Part shown: positions 1-7,770 of the stretch, piece by piece
Numbering within the stretch: the stretch's first letter is position 1
Layout of the letters: each line of letters begins with the position of its first letter
Source of the DNA: Domibacillus mangrovi
GTDB lineage: Bacteria > Bacillota > Bacilli > Bacillales > Domibacillaceae
Assembly (NCBI RefSeq): GCF_001906925.1
Contig: NZ_MRWQ01000006.1
Coordinates: 1 to 64,000 of the forward strand
Direction: 5' to 3'
DNA length: 64,000 nt
Position numbers and translations under genes: made by a program
The notes under the pieces: generated by a model
Seen by the model: the letters and a program-made list of their open reading frames with translations, nothing else
What the model was told of the DNA's origin: nothing
Databases searched by the model: none

Positions 1-59
1 ACCCTTTTTTCTTCACGTAGTTGTCGCCATAACTCCTAGCCGCGCCTTCCTGTTTATAA

Positions 60-399
60 GCCCATGTCTCTTCCTGTACAATAGAAGGAGCGCCTAATCC
101 AGAAGAAGCACCAGAATCGTCGAGTCCAATAGAAGGAGCAGCTAATCCAGAAGAAGCACCAGAATCATCGAGTCCAATAGAAGGAGCACCTAATCCAGAA
201 GAAGCACCAGAATCGTCGAGTCTAATAGAAGGAGCGCCTGTTCCAGAAGAAGGTACTGAGGGAGGAAGTAATCTAACATCAGTACTAAAAGAAGACAATA
301 GCCAGGAAGATAACGGAGAAAGTAGCAACGGCAGCACGTTTATGACAATGGCATCGAGTTGGATTGGTGGTTTCATCAGTGGATTTAAAGGAAAGTAAG
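60..399 (+). pseudogene. 3' end of a tandem-repeat protein gene, 5' end missing
   Basis: The plus strand is open from 60 and ends in TAA at 397-399. It encodes acidic 16-residue repeats (pattern IEGAPNPEEAPESSSP), then a Ser/Asn/Glu-rich stretch and the tail FMTMASSWIGGFISGFKGK. A terminator-like hairpin follows at once, which supports a plus-strand gene. However, in-frame stops lie at 18, 30 and 57, and no ATG, GTG or TTG precedes the repeats, so the 5' part looks lost or frameshifted. The minus strand is also open from a stop at 404 to the window edge and would read LDDSGASSGLGAPSIG-type repeats followed by a plausible protein stretch over positions 75-1. The coding strand is therefore not certain. 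Function unknown. Confidence 0.4.
81..249. repeat. 48-bp in-frame tandem repeat, three units plus a partial one
   Basis: Units begin at 81, 129, 177 and 225 (partial), each opening with ATAGAAGGAGC. Copies differ at only a few positions. The 48-bp period keeps the reading frame on both strands. Confidence 0.85.
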
Positions 400-421
400 A
401 AATTTAAATAGTTATCCATCG

Positions 422-471
422 AGCTTGTAAAATTAATTTTTTCATCTTTTTACAAGCTTTGTTTTTTCTTA
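422..471 (+). terminator. Probable rho-independent terminator
   Basis: AGCTTGTAAAA (422-432) pairs with TTTTACAAGCT (448-458) across a 15-nt loop, followed by a T-rich tract. It sits just after the repeat gene and before the P1 precursor gene. Confidence 0.55.
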
Positions 472-545
472 TTTTTGACGATTGTAAGTTGAATGATGAA
501 ATGGATTCAATTCATTATGAATTCTATAAAAAAGGAGATCTAATA

Positions 546-728
546 ATGAATGGAAAAATATACATGATACCTGAGGTTATTAGTCACCACATTATCAAAT
601 TAGAAACAGCGATCAGTGACGGTCATCGAGATAATTACAATAATGATTGGGATCACGATGGCGGTTTTTCTAGTGGTAGTTATGATAAGAACCATGACTT
701 TGACCATGATTTAAAAGGCCGGAATTGA
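546..728 (+). CDS. Putative RiPP precursor P1, Asp/His/Asn-rich C-terminus
   Basis: A 60-residue peptide. ATG 546 is chosen because AAAAAAGGAG lies just upstream; the longer in-frame reading from 459 has no such site. The first 24 residues match the P2 peptide (38499) position by position at I5, Y6, P9, E10, V11, H14, E20, T21, A22 and S24. Y6-x-x-P9-x-V11 is the YxxPxL/V motif by which PqqD-like RREs bind lasso-type leaders. After S24 the sequence changes character and is rich in Asp, His, Asn, Gly and Ser, without the D/E-at-7-to-9 pattern of a typical lasso core. It has no partner genes except the exporter on the opposite strand. The precursor role is inferred from leader similarity. Confidence 0.6.
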   Translation: MNGKIYMIPEVISHHIIKLETAISDGHRDNYNNDWDHDGGFSSGSYDKNHDFDHDLKGRN

Positions 729-805
729 TAATAATGGCGGTTTGTCGAGGAATTAGATTGGCTAATTAACGGATAAGCAAGAGAAGATTGGGAAACTTAA
801 AATTC

Positions 806-837
806 AAAAAATACCCATCACGCATGGGTATTTTTTT
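806..837. terminator. Bidirectional terminator between P1 and the exporter
   Basis: AAAAAATACCCAT (806-818) and ATGGGTATTTTTT (824-836) form a 13-bp stem with a 5-nt loop and A/T tracts on both sides. This suits the two convergent genes. Confidence 0.85.
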
Positions 838-857
838 CTAGAATAGATGTATATTTA

Positions 858-2645
858 TCAAATAGTTTTAAGCTGTTTATTCAAAAATTGGCTAAACATG
901 CCCTTTTCGTCATTAGACAGTTCCATAAACCCACCCTTTTGTATAATCTTACCTTGATCTAGTACAAGAACCTGATCAGCATTACGAATGGTCGACAGAC
1001 GATGCGCAATAATGATAATCGTCATTTTTCCCTTGATTTTTTCGAGTGCTTCTTGAATTATCATTTCATTATGTGTATCCAAGGCACTTGTGGCTTCGTC
1101 CAAAATTAAAATAGAGGGCTTTGGCAAGATGGCTCGTGCTAGAACTAAACGTTGCTGTTCACCTCCTGATAATCTTATTCCTCTGTCTCCAATAGGAGTA
1201 TCCAAACCTTTAGGGAGGCAATAGACAAAACGATCAGCTGCTGCAAACTCTAATGCATCCCACATTTGTTCTTCGGTTGCATGAGGTGCCGTTAATAACA
1301 GATTGTTCCTTATACTAGTATTGAATAAAAAGGGATCTTGGGGAACAAAACTAATCGCTTTTCTAAGACTTAATGCATTCTTGTCTGTTAAAGGAACACC
1401 ATCTATAAACATCTCTCCACTCTCCGGACGATTCAAACCCATTAAAATATCCACCAAGGTACTTTTTCCAGCCCCTGATTGCCCAACTATGGCAGTCATG
1501 CCATTTGCAGGTATCTGTAAATTAATATTTTGGAGAGCATACGTGGGCTGATCCGAGTTGTATCTAAAAGATAAATTACGACATTCGATCATATTTTTAA
1601 TATATAGATGGTCTATATGATCATCTCCATATACTGCTTCTCTAAAAGCATTTGTTTCATTTTGTAAATCTAATAAAATTTTAAAAGCAGGTGTAGAGGC
1701 TGCTAATTGTTGTATATTTAATTGAATATCTACAAATCGCGGCCATAACCGAGAAAAAATAAGAATCACTAATAATAATTTGTCTGGTGAAGTATGAATA
1801 AGGTTAAAAGATACAAAAATAAAACAAGCAATAATGATGGCCAATGCCGTTTTATAAGATAGTTGAGAATTAGTTTGTAATTTCACATAGTTAACTTGTT
1901 CATTAAGTATTTTTTTATTTAAAGACGCTAACCATTTAATACGAGATTTTTCAAGCGTGTTTGTTTTAATATCTTTGATGCCATTTAAGTTGTCTGTTAT
2001 TCCTGCAAGGTATTGTCTTGACAGTTGAGTTGTTTCTTTCCCTAATGTTTTTGCTTGTTTAACGAATTTCCATGAGAAGACAGCAAGACCAAGACCACAA
2101 ACTAAAACAAGGCTAGTTACTTCAGCAGCTAGACAAAAGGCAATGCCGATTTGTATAAGCGTAAATATAAGGTTGGTAATCAATTGCATAAACATTTTTA
2201 TTCCAATACCTACTCGATTAATATCTTTCGTTAAAGAGTTGATAATATTGGATTTTCTTGTTTTTAAATAAAACGCCCACTTGACGTGTAATAAACTGAG
2301 ATACGTTTCTTCTTTCAGATGATTCATAAATCCTTGATGAATTTTAACATCTCGGATCGCGATATTTTGTGATAAAAGATTTTGGACGATAACTAGTGTA
2401 ATGTAAATGCCTAAAATGAGAGACAGCCCTATATCGGCAGGTGAGTCTTTTGAAAAATCTAATATACTCCACATAGAAGACATGGCGGTGTTGCTTAGAA
2501 TGCCGCTAATATTTAGCATAAGTATTAATAATAAAATGCCCATGCCATCAAGAAAACTAACGATGATCATTCCGAATAGATTTATATACAAAATCTTTCC
2601 AGCATATGTATACAACTGTGTAATATAATGAAAAAATTCTTTCAT
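858..2645 (-). CDS. ABC exporter, fused permease-ATPase, McjD/lasso-exporter type
   Basis: A 595-residue half transporter. An N-terminal membrane domain with several hydrophobic spans is followed by an ATPase domain with Walker A GQSGAGKST, signature LSGGEQQR, Walker B ILILDEAT and the H-loop AHRLS. It is clearly paralogous along its whole length to the exporter of the lasso cluster (36561), sharing the N-terminal AGKILYIN segment and the ATPase. A GGGGGA ribosome site precedes the ATG. It converges on P1, so export of P1 or of a related peptide is the likely role; the cargo is inferred. A promoter with a SinR-type box lies upstream (2754-2808). Confidence 0.85.
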   Translation of the reverse strand: MKEFFHYITQLYTYAGKILYINLFGMIIVSFLDGMGILLLILMLNISGILSNTAMSSMWSILDFSKDSPADIGLSLILGIYITLVIVQNLLSQNIAIRDVKIHQGFMNHLKEETYLSLLHVKWAFYLKTRKSNIINSLTKDINRVGIGIKMFMQLITNLIFTLIQIGIAFCLAAEVTSLVLVCGLGLAVFSWKFVKQAKTLGKETTQLSRQYLAGITDNLNGIKDIKTNTLEKSRIKWLASLNKKILNEQVNYVKLQTNSQLSYKTALAIIIACFIFVSFNLIHTSPDKLLLVILIFSRLWPRFVDIQLNIQQLAASTPAFKILLDLQNETNAFREAVYGDDHIDHLYIKNMIECRNLSFRYNSDQPTYALQNINLQIPANGMTAIVGQSGAGKSTLVDILMGLNRPESGEMFIDGVPLTDKNALSLRKAISFVPQDPFLFNTSIRNNLLLTAPHATEEQMWDALEFAAADRFVYCLPKGLDTPIGDRGIRLSGGEQQRLVLARAILPKPSILILDEATSALDTHNEMIIQEALEKIKGKMTIIIIAHRLSTIRNADQVLVLDQGKIIQKGGFMELSNDEKGMFSQFLNKQLKTI

Positions 2646-2753
2646 CAGAATCCCCCGTTAATTTTTTTCAATACAGTTAGTCATTTAATAAAGTGAAATT
2701 TCTGTCAATAAAGGAAGATTACCACCTGTTAGTCTGCAATAAATGAAGCTTTT

Positions 2754-2808
2754 GTTCTTTATAAGAAACAATTGAGCTTATTATATAAATTAAGTGGTTA
2801 TTTGTCTA
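2754..2808 (-). promoter_or_regulatory. Promoter of the first exporter with SinR-type box
   Basis: Read on the minus strand: -35 TAGACA (2808-2803), 17-nt spacer, -10 TATAAT (2785-2780), then GTTTCTTATAAAGAAC (2769-2754). The box starts 11 nt after the -10, the same distance as at the lasso operon promoter. Operator function is inferred from resemblance to SinR boxes (GTTCTYT). Confidence 0.6.
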
Positions 2809-2868
2809 CGGATCGCGTGCTTATAAAAGAGAAAGAAAAAAATTTACAAAATCAACAGGAAATTAATG

Positions 2869-2897
2869 TTGACATGTTCTTTATAAAGAACTAAGAT
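2869..2897 (+). promoter_or_regulatory. EPS operon promoter with palindromic SinR box in the spacer
   Basis: -35 TTGACA (2869-2874), 17-nt spacer, -10 TAAGAT (2892-2897). The perfect palindrome GTTCTTTATAAAGAAC (2876-2891) fills the spacer, so a bound repressor would block RNA polymerase directly. Each half is a consensus SinR box. Confidence 0.7.
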
Positions 2898-3014
2898 GTA
2901 GAAGAGTAATATATTCTCATCTTTTCAAACAGCGCATAAAAAGAGCTATTTTGAAGACTATTGTTGATAATCAAAGTAGTTAACATTTTATGGATCAACA
3001 TTTTTGATTGCTTT

Positions 3015-3030
3015 ATTCTCTATAAAGAAC
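3015..3030 (+). promoter_or_regulatory. Second SinR-type box upstream of epsA
   Basis: ATTCTCTATAAAGAAC, a one-sided variant of the palindrome, lies in the leader between the promoter and epsA. Its right half is a full GTTCTTT box on the minus strand. Confidence 0.5.
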
Positions 3031-3087
3031 GGCTTGGCCAACATTATGAATATTTGTTCATAAAATCTTAAAATAAAGGTGGTTCTA

Positions 3088-3828
3088 ATGACTAGTATTA
3101 AACGAGAGAAAGTTAAAGAAAGCATGAAGGGAAAAGAAATAAATTTAAAAGAATATTATGAAGTCATAAAAAAACGCATTTGGATTGTTCTTATTGTCGC
3201 ACTCCTTACAACTGTAATTGGTTCCTTTTATAGTAACCGGGGCAGTGATGAACAACCACTTTATGAAACATCTACAAGAATGATTATAGGCTCAAGCGGG
3301 GGGGATATGAAGACCATTCTTGTCATGATTAAAGATCCAATCATCATGGGGAAAGTTAAGGAAGAATTACAAATAACACGATCACCTGAAGAAATAGCCG
3401 CACAAATAACAGTTTCAAAGATTGACGATTCCCAAGTAATTAAACTTTCTGTTGTCGATCCTGATCCCAAAGTGGCTATGAACATTGCGAATGCGACAGC
3501 AAAAGTATTTAAAAATGAAATTTCGAATATTTTAAAATTTAATGGTGTTCGATTATTATCACCAGCTGAAGAAAACACCGCTCCTATCAATGTAGATCAG
3601 GCTCTTAGTCTTAAGGTATTTCTTTTAATAGGGGTTATCCTTGGGATCGGTTTCGTATTCTTGCTAGATTCTTTAGATGATACTGTTAAAGGAGAAAATG
3701 AAATTGAAAATATTTTAGGTGTGCCAGTAGTAGGGATCATCACGAATATGAATAAGAAACAATGGTCTTTCAAAAAAAGTAAAAAACAAAAAATTAGAGT
3801 AAGGGGTAAGGCATTTGATATTGAATAA
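3088..3828 (+). CDS. epsA: Polysaccharide co-polymerase, Wzz/YveK family (EpsA-like)
   Basis: A 246-residue chain-length determinant. There is a hydrophobic segment near residues 31-48 (IWIVLIVALLTTVIGSF), an extracytoplasmic domain and a second span (VFLLIGVILGIGFVFLL) before a short basic cytoplasmic tail, which is the architecture of YveK/CapA adaptors that activate a tyrosine kinase. ATG 3088 is preferred over an in-frame GTG at 3079, because that GTG lies inside the AAAGGTGG ribosome site. First gene of the EPS operon; the kinase gene overlaps its end. Confidence 0.85.
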   Translation: MTSIKREKVKESMKGKEINLKEYYEVIKKRIWIVLIVALLTTVIGSFYSNRGSDEQPLYETSTRMIIGSSGGDMKTILVMIKDPIIMGKVKEELQITRSPEEIAAQITVSKIDDSQVIKLSVVDPDPKVAMNIANATAKVFKNEISNILKFNGVRLLSPAEENTAPINVDQALSLKVFLLIGVILGIGFVFLLDSLDDTVKGENEIENILGVPVVGIITNMNKKQWSFKKSKKQKIRVRGKAFDIE

Positions 3829-4474
3829 GCGACAACATTCCGCTGCTATAAGTAAAAAAAGTCTTATAGCCTATACTAACCCAGATTCCGTCATCTCTGA
3901 CCAGTTTCGAACGATAAGAGCAAATCTTACATTTTTGACTGAAAGAGGAGAGAATCATGTATTTCTTATAACCTCTCCGGGAATGAAAGAAGGAAAGTCT
4001 ACTACAACGGCCAATTTAGCTGTCTGTATGGCTCAACAGAAAAAAGAAAGAGTACTTTTAATTGATGCCCACTTAAAAGAACCGAGTATTCATTCAATAT
4101 TTGACATTCCAAATGAGGCTGGATTAACAAACATGCTTAGATACGATGTGAAACTTGAAGAAGTAGTTTATAAAACAGAGCTTGAAACATTAGATATATT
4201 AACGAGTGGAGTAAAGTCATTCAATCCTGCGGAGTTATTAGGAAATGAAATTATGACAGAAGTTTTGAAAAAAGCAGCGAACATCTATGACATTGTCCTA
4301 ATAGATTCACCGTCTCTGCAGTGTTCTGAAACACGAATCTTAGCCAATCAATGTGATGGCGTCGTGTTAGTCTTAAGGCGTGACAAAACAGAACGAAAGC
4401 AAGCGATTGAAGCCGGGAGGGTATTAGAACTTGCTCATGCAAAATTAGTAGGTGCAATTATGAATGAAGCATAA
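3815..4474 (+). CDS. epsB: CpsD/CapB-type tyrosine kinase (EpsB-like), possibly degenerate
   Basis: A 219-residue cytoplasmic P-loop ATPase with Walker A GMKEGKST (about 56-63) and Walker B IVLIDSP. It overlaps epsA by 14 nt, the usual kinase-adaptor order. The start is a TTG at 3815 or 3821 behind AAGGGGTAAGG. Two oddities: Walker A' reads LLIDAHLKEP, whereas BY-kinases normally have a second Asp (DxD), and the C-terminus ends at MNEA without the usual tyrosine cluster. It may act as a partner or weak kinase. Confidence 0.8.
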   Translation: MILNKRQHSAAISKKSLIAYTNPDSVISDQFRTIRANLTFLTERGENHVFLITSPGMKEGKSTTTANLAVCMAQQKKERVLLIDAHLKEPSIHSIFDIPNEAGLTNMLRYDVKLEEVVYKTELETLDILTSGVKSFNPAELLGNEIMTEVLKKAANIYDIVLIDSPSLQCSETRILANQCDGVVLVLRRDKTERKQAIEAGRVLELAHAKLVGAIMNEA

Positions 4475-4500
4475 GAGTGCATATATTTTTTTGTTTTTAT

Positions 4501-4534
4501 GTTCTTTATTAAGAACGAATTGTTCTTTATATTC
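4501..4534 (+). promoter_or_regulatory. SinR-type boxes between epsB and epsC
   Basis: GTTCTTTATTAAGAAC (4501-4516) is followed by a further GTTCTTTAT half-site at 4522. They lie just before the EAR-like RNA and could control an internal promoter or act as a roadblock. Confidence 0.5.
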
Positions 4535-4555
4535 AGGTTTTTAAAAATAAAAAAA

Positions 4556-4672
4556 TTTGGTGAAGCCTACTTACCGATATCAATGAAGGCACTCGATCAT
4601 GCTGTGGGTTGAATAAACCTTAGACGCCAGTCGTCAAAAGTGTGGTGTGAGGAAGGGTTAGATGCCCATTTT
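4556..4672 (+). ncRNA. EAR-like (eps-associated) antitermination RNA
   Basis: About 117 nt with no ORF between the epsB-like and epsC-like genes, exactly where the EAR element (Rfam family epsC) sits in Bacillus eps operons. Blocks such as TGAAGGC, ACCTTAGACGCC, GTCAAAAGTG and GAGGAAGGGTTAGATGCCCA resemble that family as I remember it; no model search could be run. EAR RNAs make polymerase resistant to downstream terminators, which fits a 27-kb operon with internal hairpins. Confidence 0.65.
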
Positions 4673-4677
4673 ACTTA

Positions 4678-4732
4678 AATAAAGTTCTTATGTATGGGGT
4701 TTTGTTAAGACTTCATACATAAGAACTTTATT
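4678..4732 (+). terminator. 19-bp perfect hairpin downstream of the EAR-like RNA
   Basis: Left arm 4678-4696 and right arm 4714-4732 pair perfectly over a 17-nt loop. No proper T tract follows. The arms also contain GTTCTTA and TAAGAAC, so the site might serve as an operator in DNA as well as a hairpin in RNA. Confidence 0.5.
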
Positions 4733-4762
4733 ACATTATGATTGAAGGAGTTGTTGAATAAA

Positions 4763-4912
4763 ATGGAACAACTTGACACTTATCCAAAATCGATCAAAAA
4801 AGCGATTAGGTACATTAAACAAGATGCATCGAAAGAACAGCTGATCGAAATTAAGAAAATGTTAAATTACGCAATTACAAGAAGAATCAACACACTTAAA
4901 TTAGATAATTAA
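4763..4912 (+). CDS. Small helical protein of unknown function in the EPS operon
   Basis: A 49-residue ORF from ATG 4763, with GAAGGAG about 12 nt upstream. The product is Lys/Ile-rich and probably all helical (KKAIRYIKQDASKEQLIEIK). It lies between the EAR-like RNA and epsC. I do not recognise the family. A small regulatory or adaptor protein is possible, but it does not show the SinI antirepressor pattern. Confidence 0.55.
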   Translation: MEQLDTYPKSIKKAIRYIKQDASKEQLIEIKKMLNYAITRRINTLKLDN

Positions 4913-4943
4913 ATAATCATTAGCTAGGGAAAGGAGGAAGTGT

Positions 4944-6839
4944 ATGACTTACCGGCAGAGGTTGTCCATATTTATCATTATAGATTCTTGTATTATATTG
5001 ACAGCTATCTTTATTAGTCAGTTTCTCGTAAGCGCAACCATTAACGTTATTACACTACCTGCGATTATGAGTTCTTTAACAATCTTGCTTAGTTACCATG
5101 TTTTTTCAGTAAAGTTCAAGCTGTATAAAAAAGCATGGGAATACGCAAGTACTGGGGAACTATTGCTTATTTTTAAAGTTGTCACTTATTCTATTCTTTC
5201 GGCGATCATCATTCAGCAACTTGTCATTCAAGATACCTTTTATCGGGTGCTTACTGTAACATGGCTGCTGCATTTATTGTTAATCGGTGGTTCACGATTT
5301 GTTTGGAGAATGTATCGGGATTCGTTAGTGAATAAGCAGGGCGATAAAAGCAGAACGTTAATAATCGGTGCTGGATCCGCGGGGACGATGGTAGCGAGAC
5401 AGCTTTTAAGAAATAAAAAAGGCCATCTGTTGCCTGTTGCCTTTATAGATGATGATGTAAAAAAAAGCCAACTTGATATTTTAGGTATCCCAGTCATTGG
5501 GGGGGTGGAAAAGATAGAGCATGTGGTAAATGACCTTGCCATTGAGAATGTCATTATTGCCATTCCATCCTTAGGCAGAAAAGAATTAAATAACATCTTT
5601 CAAGAGTGTGCAAAAACAAAAGCGAAAACGCAGATTATTCCTATGCTTGAGGACCTCATGACAGGTAAAATTTCTGTCAATCAATTTCGTGATGTCCAGG
5701 TAGAGGATCTACTAGGAAGAGATCCTGTACATATGGATATAGACAGTGTATCTGATTCTCTTACAAATAAAACGGTGTTAGTCACAGGAGCGGGTGGATC
5801 GATAGGGTCTGAAATATCAAGGCAAATTTCAACATTCAATCCAAGGCAGTTAATTTTACTCGGTCGCGGCGAAAACAGCATATATTCAATTGAAATGGAT
5901 TTAAAAGAACGATTTAAAGAGTCAAATATCGAGTTTATAACGGAAATAGCTGACTTGCAAGATGCTAAAAAAATAATGTCCATTATACAATTGTATAATC
6001 CAGATGTTGTCTATCATGCAGCAGCGCATAAGCATGTTCCATTAATGGAGCGGAATCCAGAAGAAGCTGTTAAAAATAACGTGATTGGTACAATGAATGT
6101 CGCAAAAGCGGCAAGTTGGCACAATGTCGAGACATTTGTCATGATTTCGACTGATAAAGCAGTCAACCCAACAAGCGTCATGGGGGCAACGAAAAGACTG
6201 GCCGAAATGATTGTTCAGGACATGGATAAAAACAATCGTACAAAATTTGTCACGGTCAGATTCGGTAATGTATTAGGAAGTCGAGGGAGTGTTATTCCAT
6301 TATTTAAAAAACAAATCGAAAAGGGAGGACCCGTCACGATAACCCATCCGGATATGGTTCGCTACTTTATGACGATCCCAGAAGCATCCAGACTAGTCAT
6401 TCAAGCTGGCGCATTAGCAAACGGAGGAGAGACGTTTGTGTTGGATATGGGGGAACCTGTGAAAATAGTTGATCTAGCTAAAAACCTAATAATGCTGTCT
6501 GGAAACTCACTTGATGAAATTGGAATAGAATTCACAGGAATAAGACCGGGAGAAAAGCTATTTGAAGAACTGCTGCAAAAAGAGGAAATCAATGAGCTGC
6601 AAGTGTATCCAAAGATTTATATCGGAAAAACGACAAAGATTTATTTAGCAGAGATTGAAGACATCATCTTAACTTTTGAAACGCTGGATAAGGAAGAATT
6701 AAGAGAGAAACTTATAAATCTAGCGAATAATAATATTACTTCGAAGTCAGTGCCCGTTGTCTCACAACCTGAGCTTATTATGTCTCAACCATCAGGAATC
6801 ATACCTCAGACAGCAGCTGTTCTGTCATCACGAATTTAA
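4944..6839 (+). CDS. epsC: UDP-GlcNAc 4,6-dehydratase, CapD/PglF/EpsC family
   Basis: A 631-residue membrane-anchored nucleotide-sugar dehydratase. It has several N-terminal spans (about 1-115), a CoA-binding-like Rossmann region with IIGAGSAGTMVARQL, then the SDR catalytic domain with NAD motif VTGAGGSIGSEIS, a MISTDKAVNPTSVMGATKR segment carrying the conserved Lys, and substrate contacts such as VRFGNVLGSRGSV. It makes the UDP-4-keto-6-deoxy sugar used by EpsN/EpsM-type enzymes, which are present downstream. GGAGG precedes ATG 4944. Confidence 0.92.
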   Translation: MTYRQRLSIFIIIDSCIILTAIFISQFLVSATINVITLPAIMSSLTILLSYHVFSVKFKLYKKAWEYASTGELLLIFKVVTYSILSAIIIQQLVIQDTFYRVLTVTWLLHLLLIGGSRFVWRMYRDSLVNKQGDKSRTLIIGAGSAGTMVARQLLRNKKGHLLPVAFIDDDVKKSQLDILGIPVIGGVEKIEHVVNDLAIENVIIAIPSLGRKELNNIFQECAKTKAKTQIIPMLEDLMTGKISVNQFRDVQVEDLLGRDPVHMDIDSVSDSLTNKTVLVTGAGGSIGSEISRQISTFNPRQLILLGRGENSIYSIEMDLKERFKESNIEFITEIADLQDAKKIMSIIQLYNPDVVYHAAAHKHVPLMERNPEEAVKNNVIGTMNVAKAASWHNVETFVMISTDKAVNPTSVMGATKRLAEMIVQDMDKNNRTKFVTVRFGNVLGSRGSVIPLFKKQIEKGGPVTITHPDMVRYFMTIPEASRLVIQAGALANGGETFVLDMGEPVKIVDLAKNLIMLSGNSLDEIGIEFTGIRPGEKLFEELLQKEEINELQVYPKIYIGKTTKIYLAEIEDIILTFETLDKEELREKLINLANNNITSKSVPVVSQPELIMSQPSGIIPQTAAVLSSRI

Positions 6840-6854
6840 AAGGAGTGTTTTGTA

Positions 6855-7733
6855 TTGAAAGTGAGAAAAGCGATTATTCCAGCAGCTGGTTTAGGAACAC
6901 GGTTTCTTCCCGCAACGAAAGCGATGCCTAAAGAAATGATGCCTATAGTGGACAAGCCAACGATTCAATACATAGTCGAAGAGGCCATTGAATCAGGGAT
7001 TGAAGATATTATTATTGTAACAGGTAAAGGAAAACGAGCCATTGAAGATCACTTTGACCATTCATTTGAATTGGAACAAAACCTTCATAGGAAAGGGAAA
7101 TTTGATTTATTAAGTGAAGTGCAAAAAGCGTCTAAACTTGTGGATATTCATTATATTCGTCAAAAAGAGCCAAACGGGTTAGGTCATGCCATTTGGTGTG
7201 CACGTAAATTTATTGGCGACGAACCATTTGCGGTGCTTTTAGGAGATGACATTGTAAAAGCTGAAATCCCTTGTCTAAAACAAATGATTGATCAGTACAA
7301 TCGCTATAATGCATCCATACTCGGGGTGCAAAGAGTGAAAGAAGAGACAGTTTCCAGATATGGAATTGTTGATGGAAGCTTGATTGATCAGCGCTTATAT
7401 AATGTGCGAAATCTAGTTGAAAAACCGTTGCAGGAAGAGGCCCCTTCCAATTTAGCTATTTTGGGCCGTTACATTCTAAACCCGAGAATTTTTGACATTT
7501 TAAGCAGACAAGAACCAGGAACTGGGGATGAAATACAATTAACAGATGCGATCGCAGAACTTAATAAGCATGAAGCGGTTTATGCTTATGATTTCGAAGG
7601 TATCCGATATGATGTGGGCGAAAAAATAGGCTTTATTCAAACAAATATTGAATTTGCCCTTCAGCGCGAGGATTTGAGACGCGACTTATTAGACTATCTT
7701 TCAGCTGTAGTAGAAAAGGGACTAACTAAATAG
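6855..7733 (+). CDS. galU: UTP-glucose-1-phosphate uridylyltransferase
   Basis: A 292-residue nucleotidyltransferase that makes UDP-glucose. The N-terminal signature is [19 protein letters not shown], followed by the [13 protein letters not shown] uridine-binding segment, the metal-binding LGDD and the VEKP motif, at normal family length (GalU/GtaB). It starts at TTG 6855 behind AGGAG. Its position in the operon supplies UDP-glucose to galE and the glycosyltransferases. Confidence 0.93.
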   Translation: MKVRKAIIPAAGLGTRFLPATKAMPKEMMPIVDKPTIQYIVEEAIESGIEDIIIVTGKGKRAIEDHFDHSFELEQNLHRKGKFDLLSEVQKASKLVDIHYIRQKEPNGLGHAIWCARKFIGDEPFAVLLGDDIVKAEIPCLKQMIDQYNRYNASILGVQRVKEETVSRYGIVDGSLIDQRLYNVRNLVEKPLQEEAPSNLAILGRYILNPRIFDILSRQEPGTGDEIQLTDAIAELNKHEAVYAYDFEGIRYDVGEKIGFIQTNIEFALQREDLRRDLLDYLSAVVEKGLTK

Positions 7734-7770
7734 TTTAGGCAGGACAACTATAATCTAGGTGGGGGGCAAT

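Noticed and set aside
81-249. CRISPR array
   Set aside because: The 48-bp units are directly adjacent coding repeats without spacers.
81-399. Multi-core graspetide precursor
   Set aside because: Glu/Ser-rich repeats suggest it, but no ATP-grasp gene is in the window and the frame lacks a start codon.
459-545. N-terminal extension of the P1 reading frame
   Set aside because: No ribosome site before 459, while AAAAAAGGAG precedes ATG 546, and only the shorter form aligns with P2.
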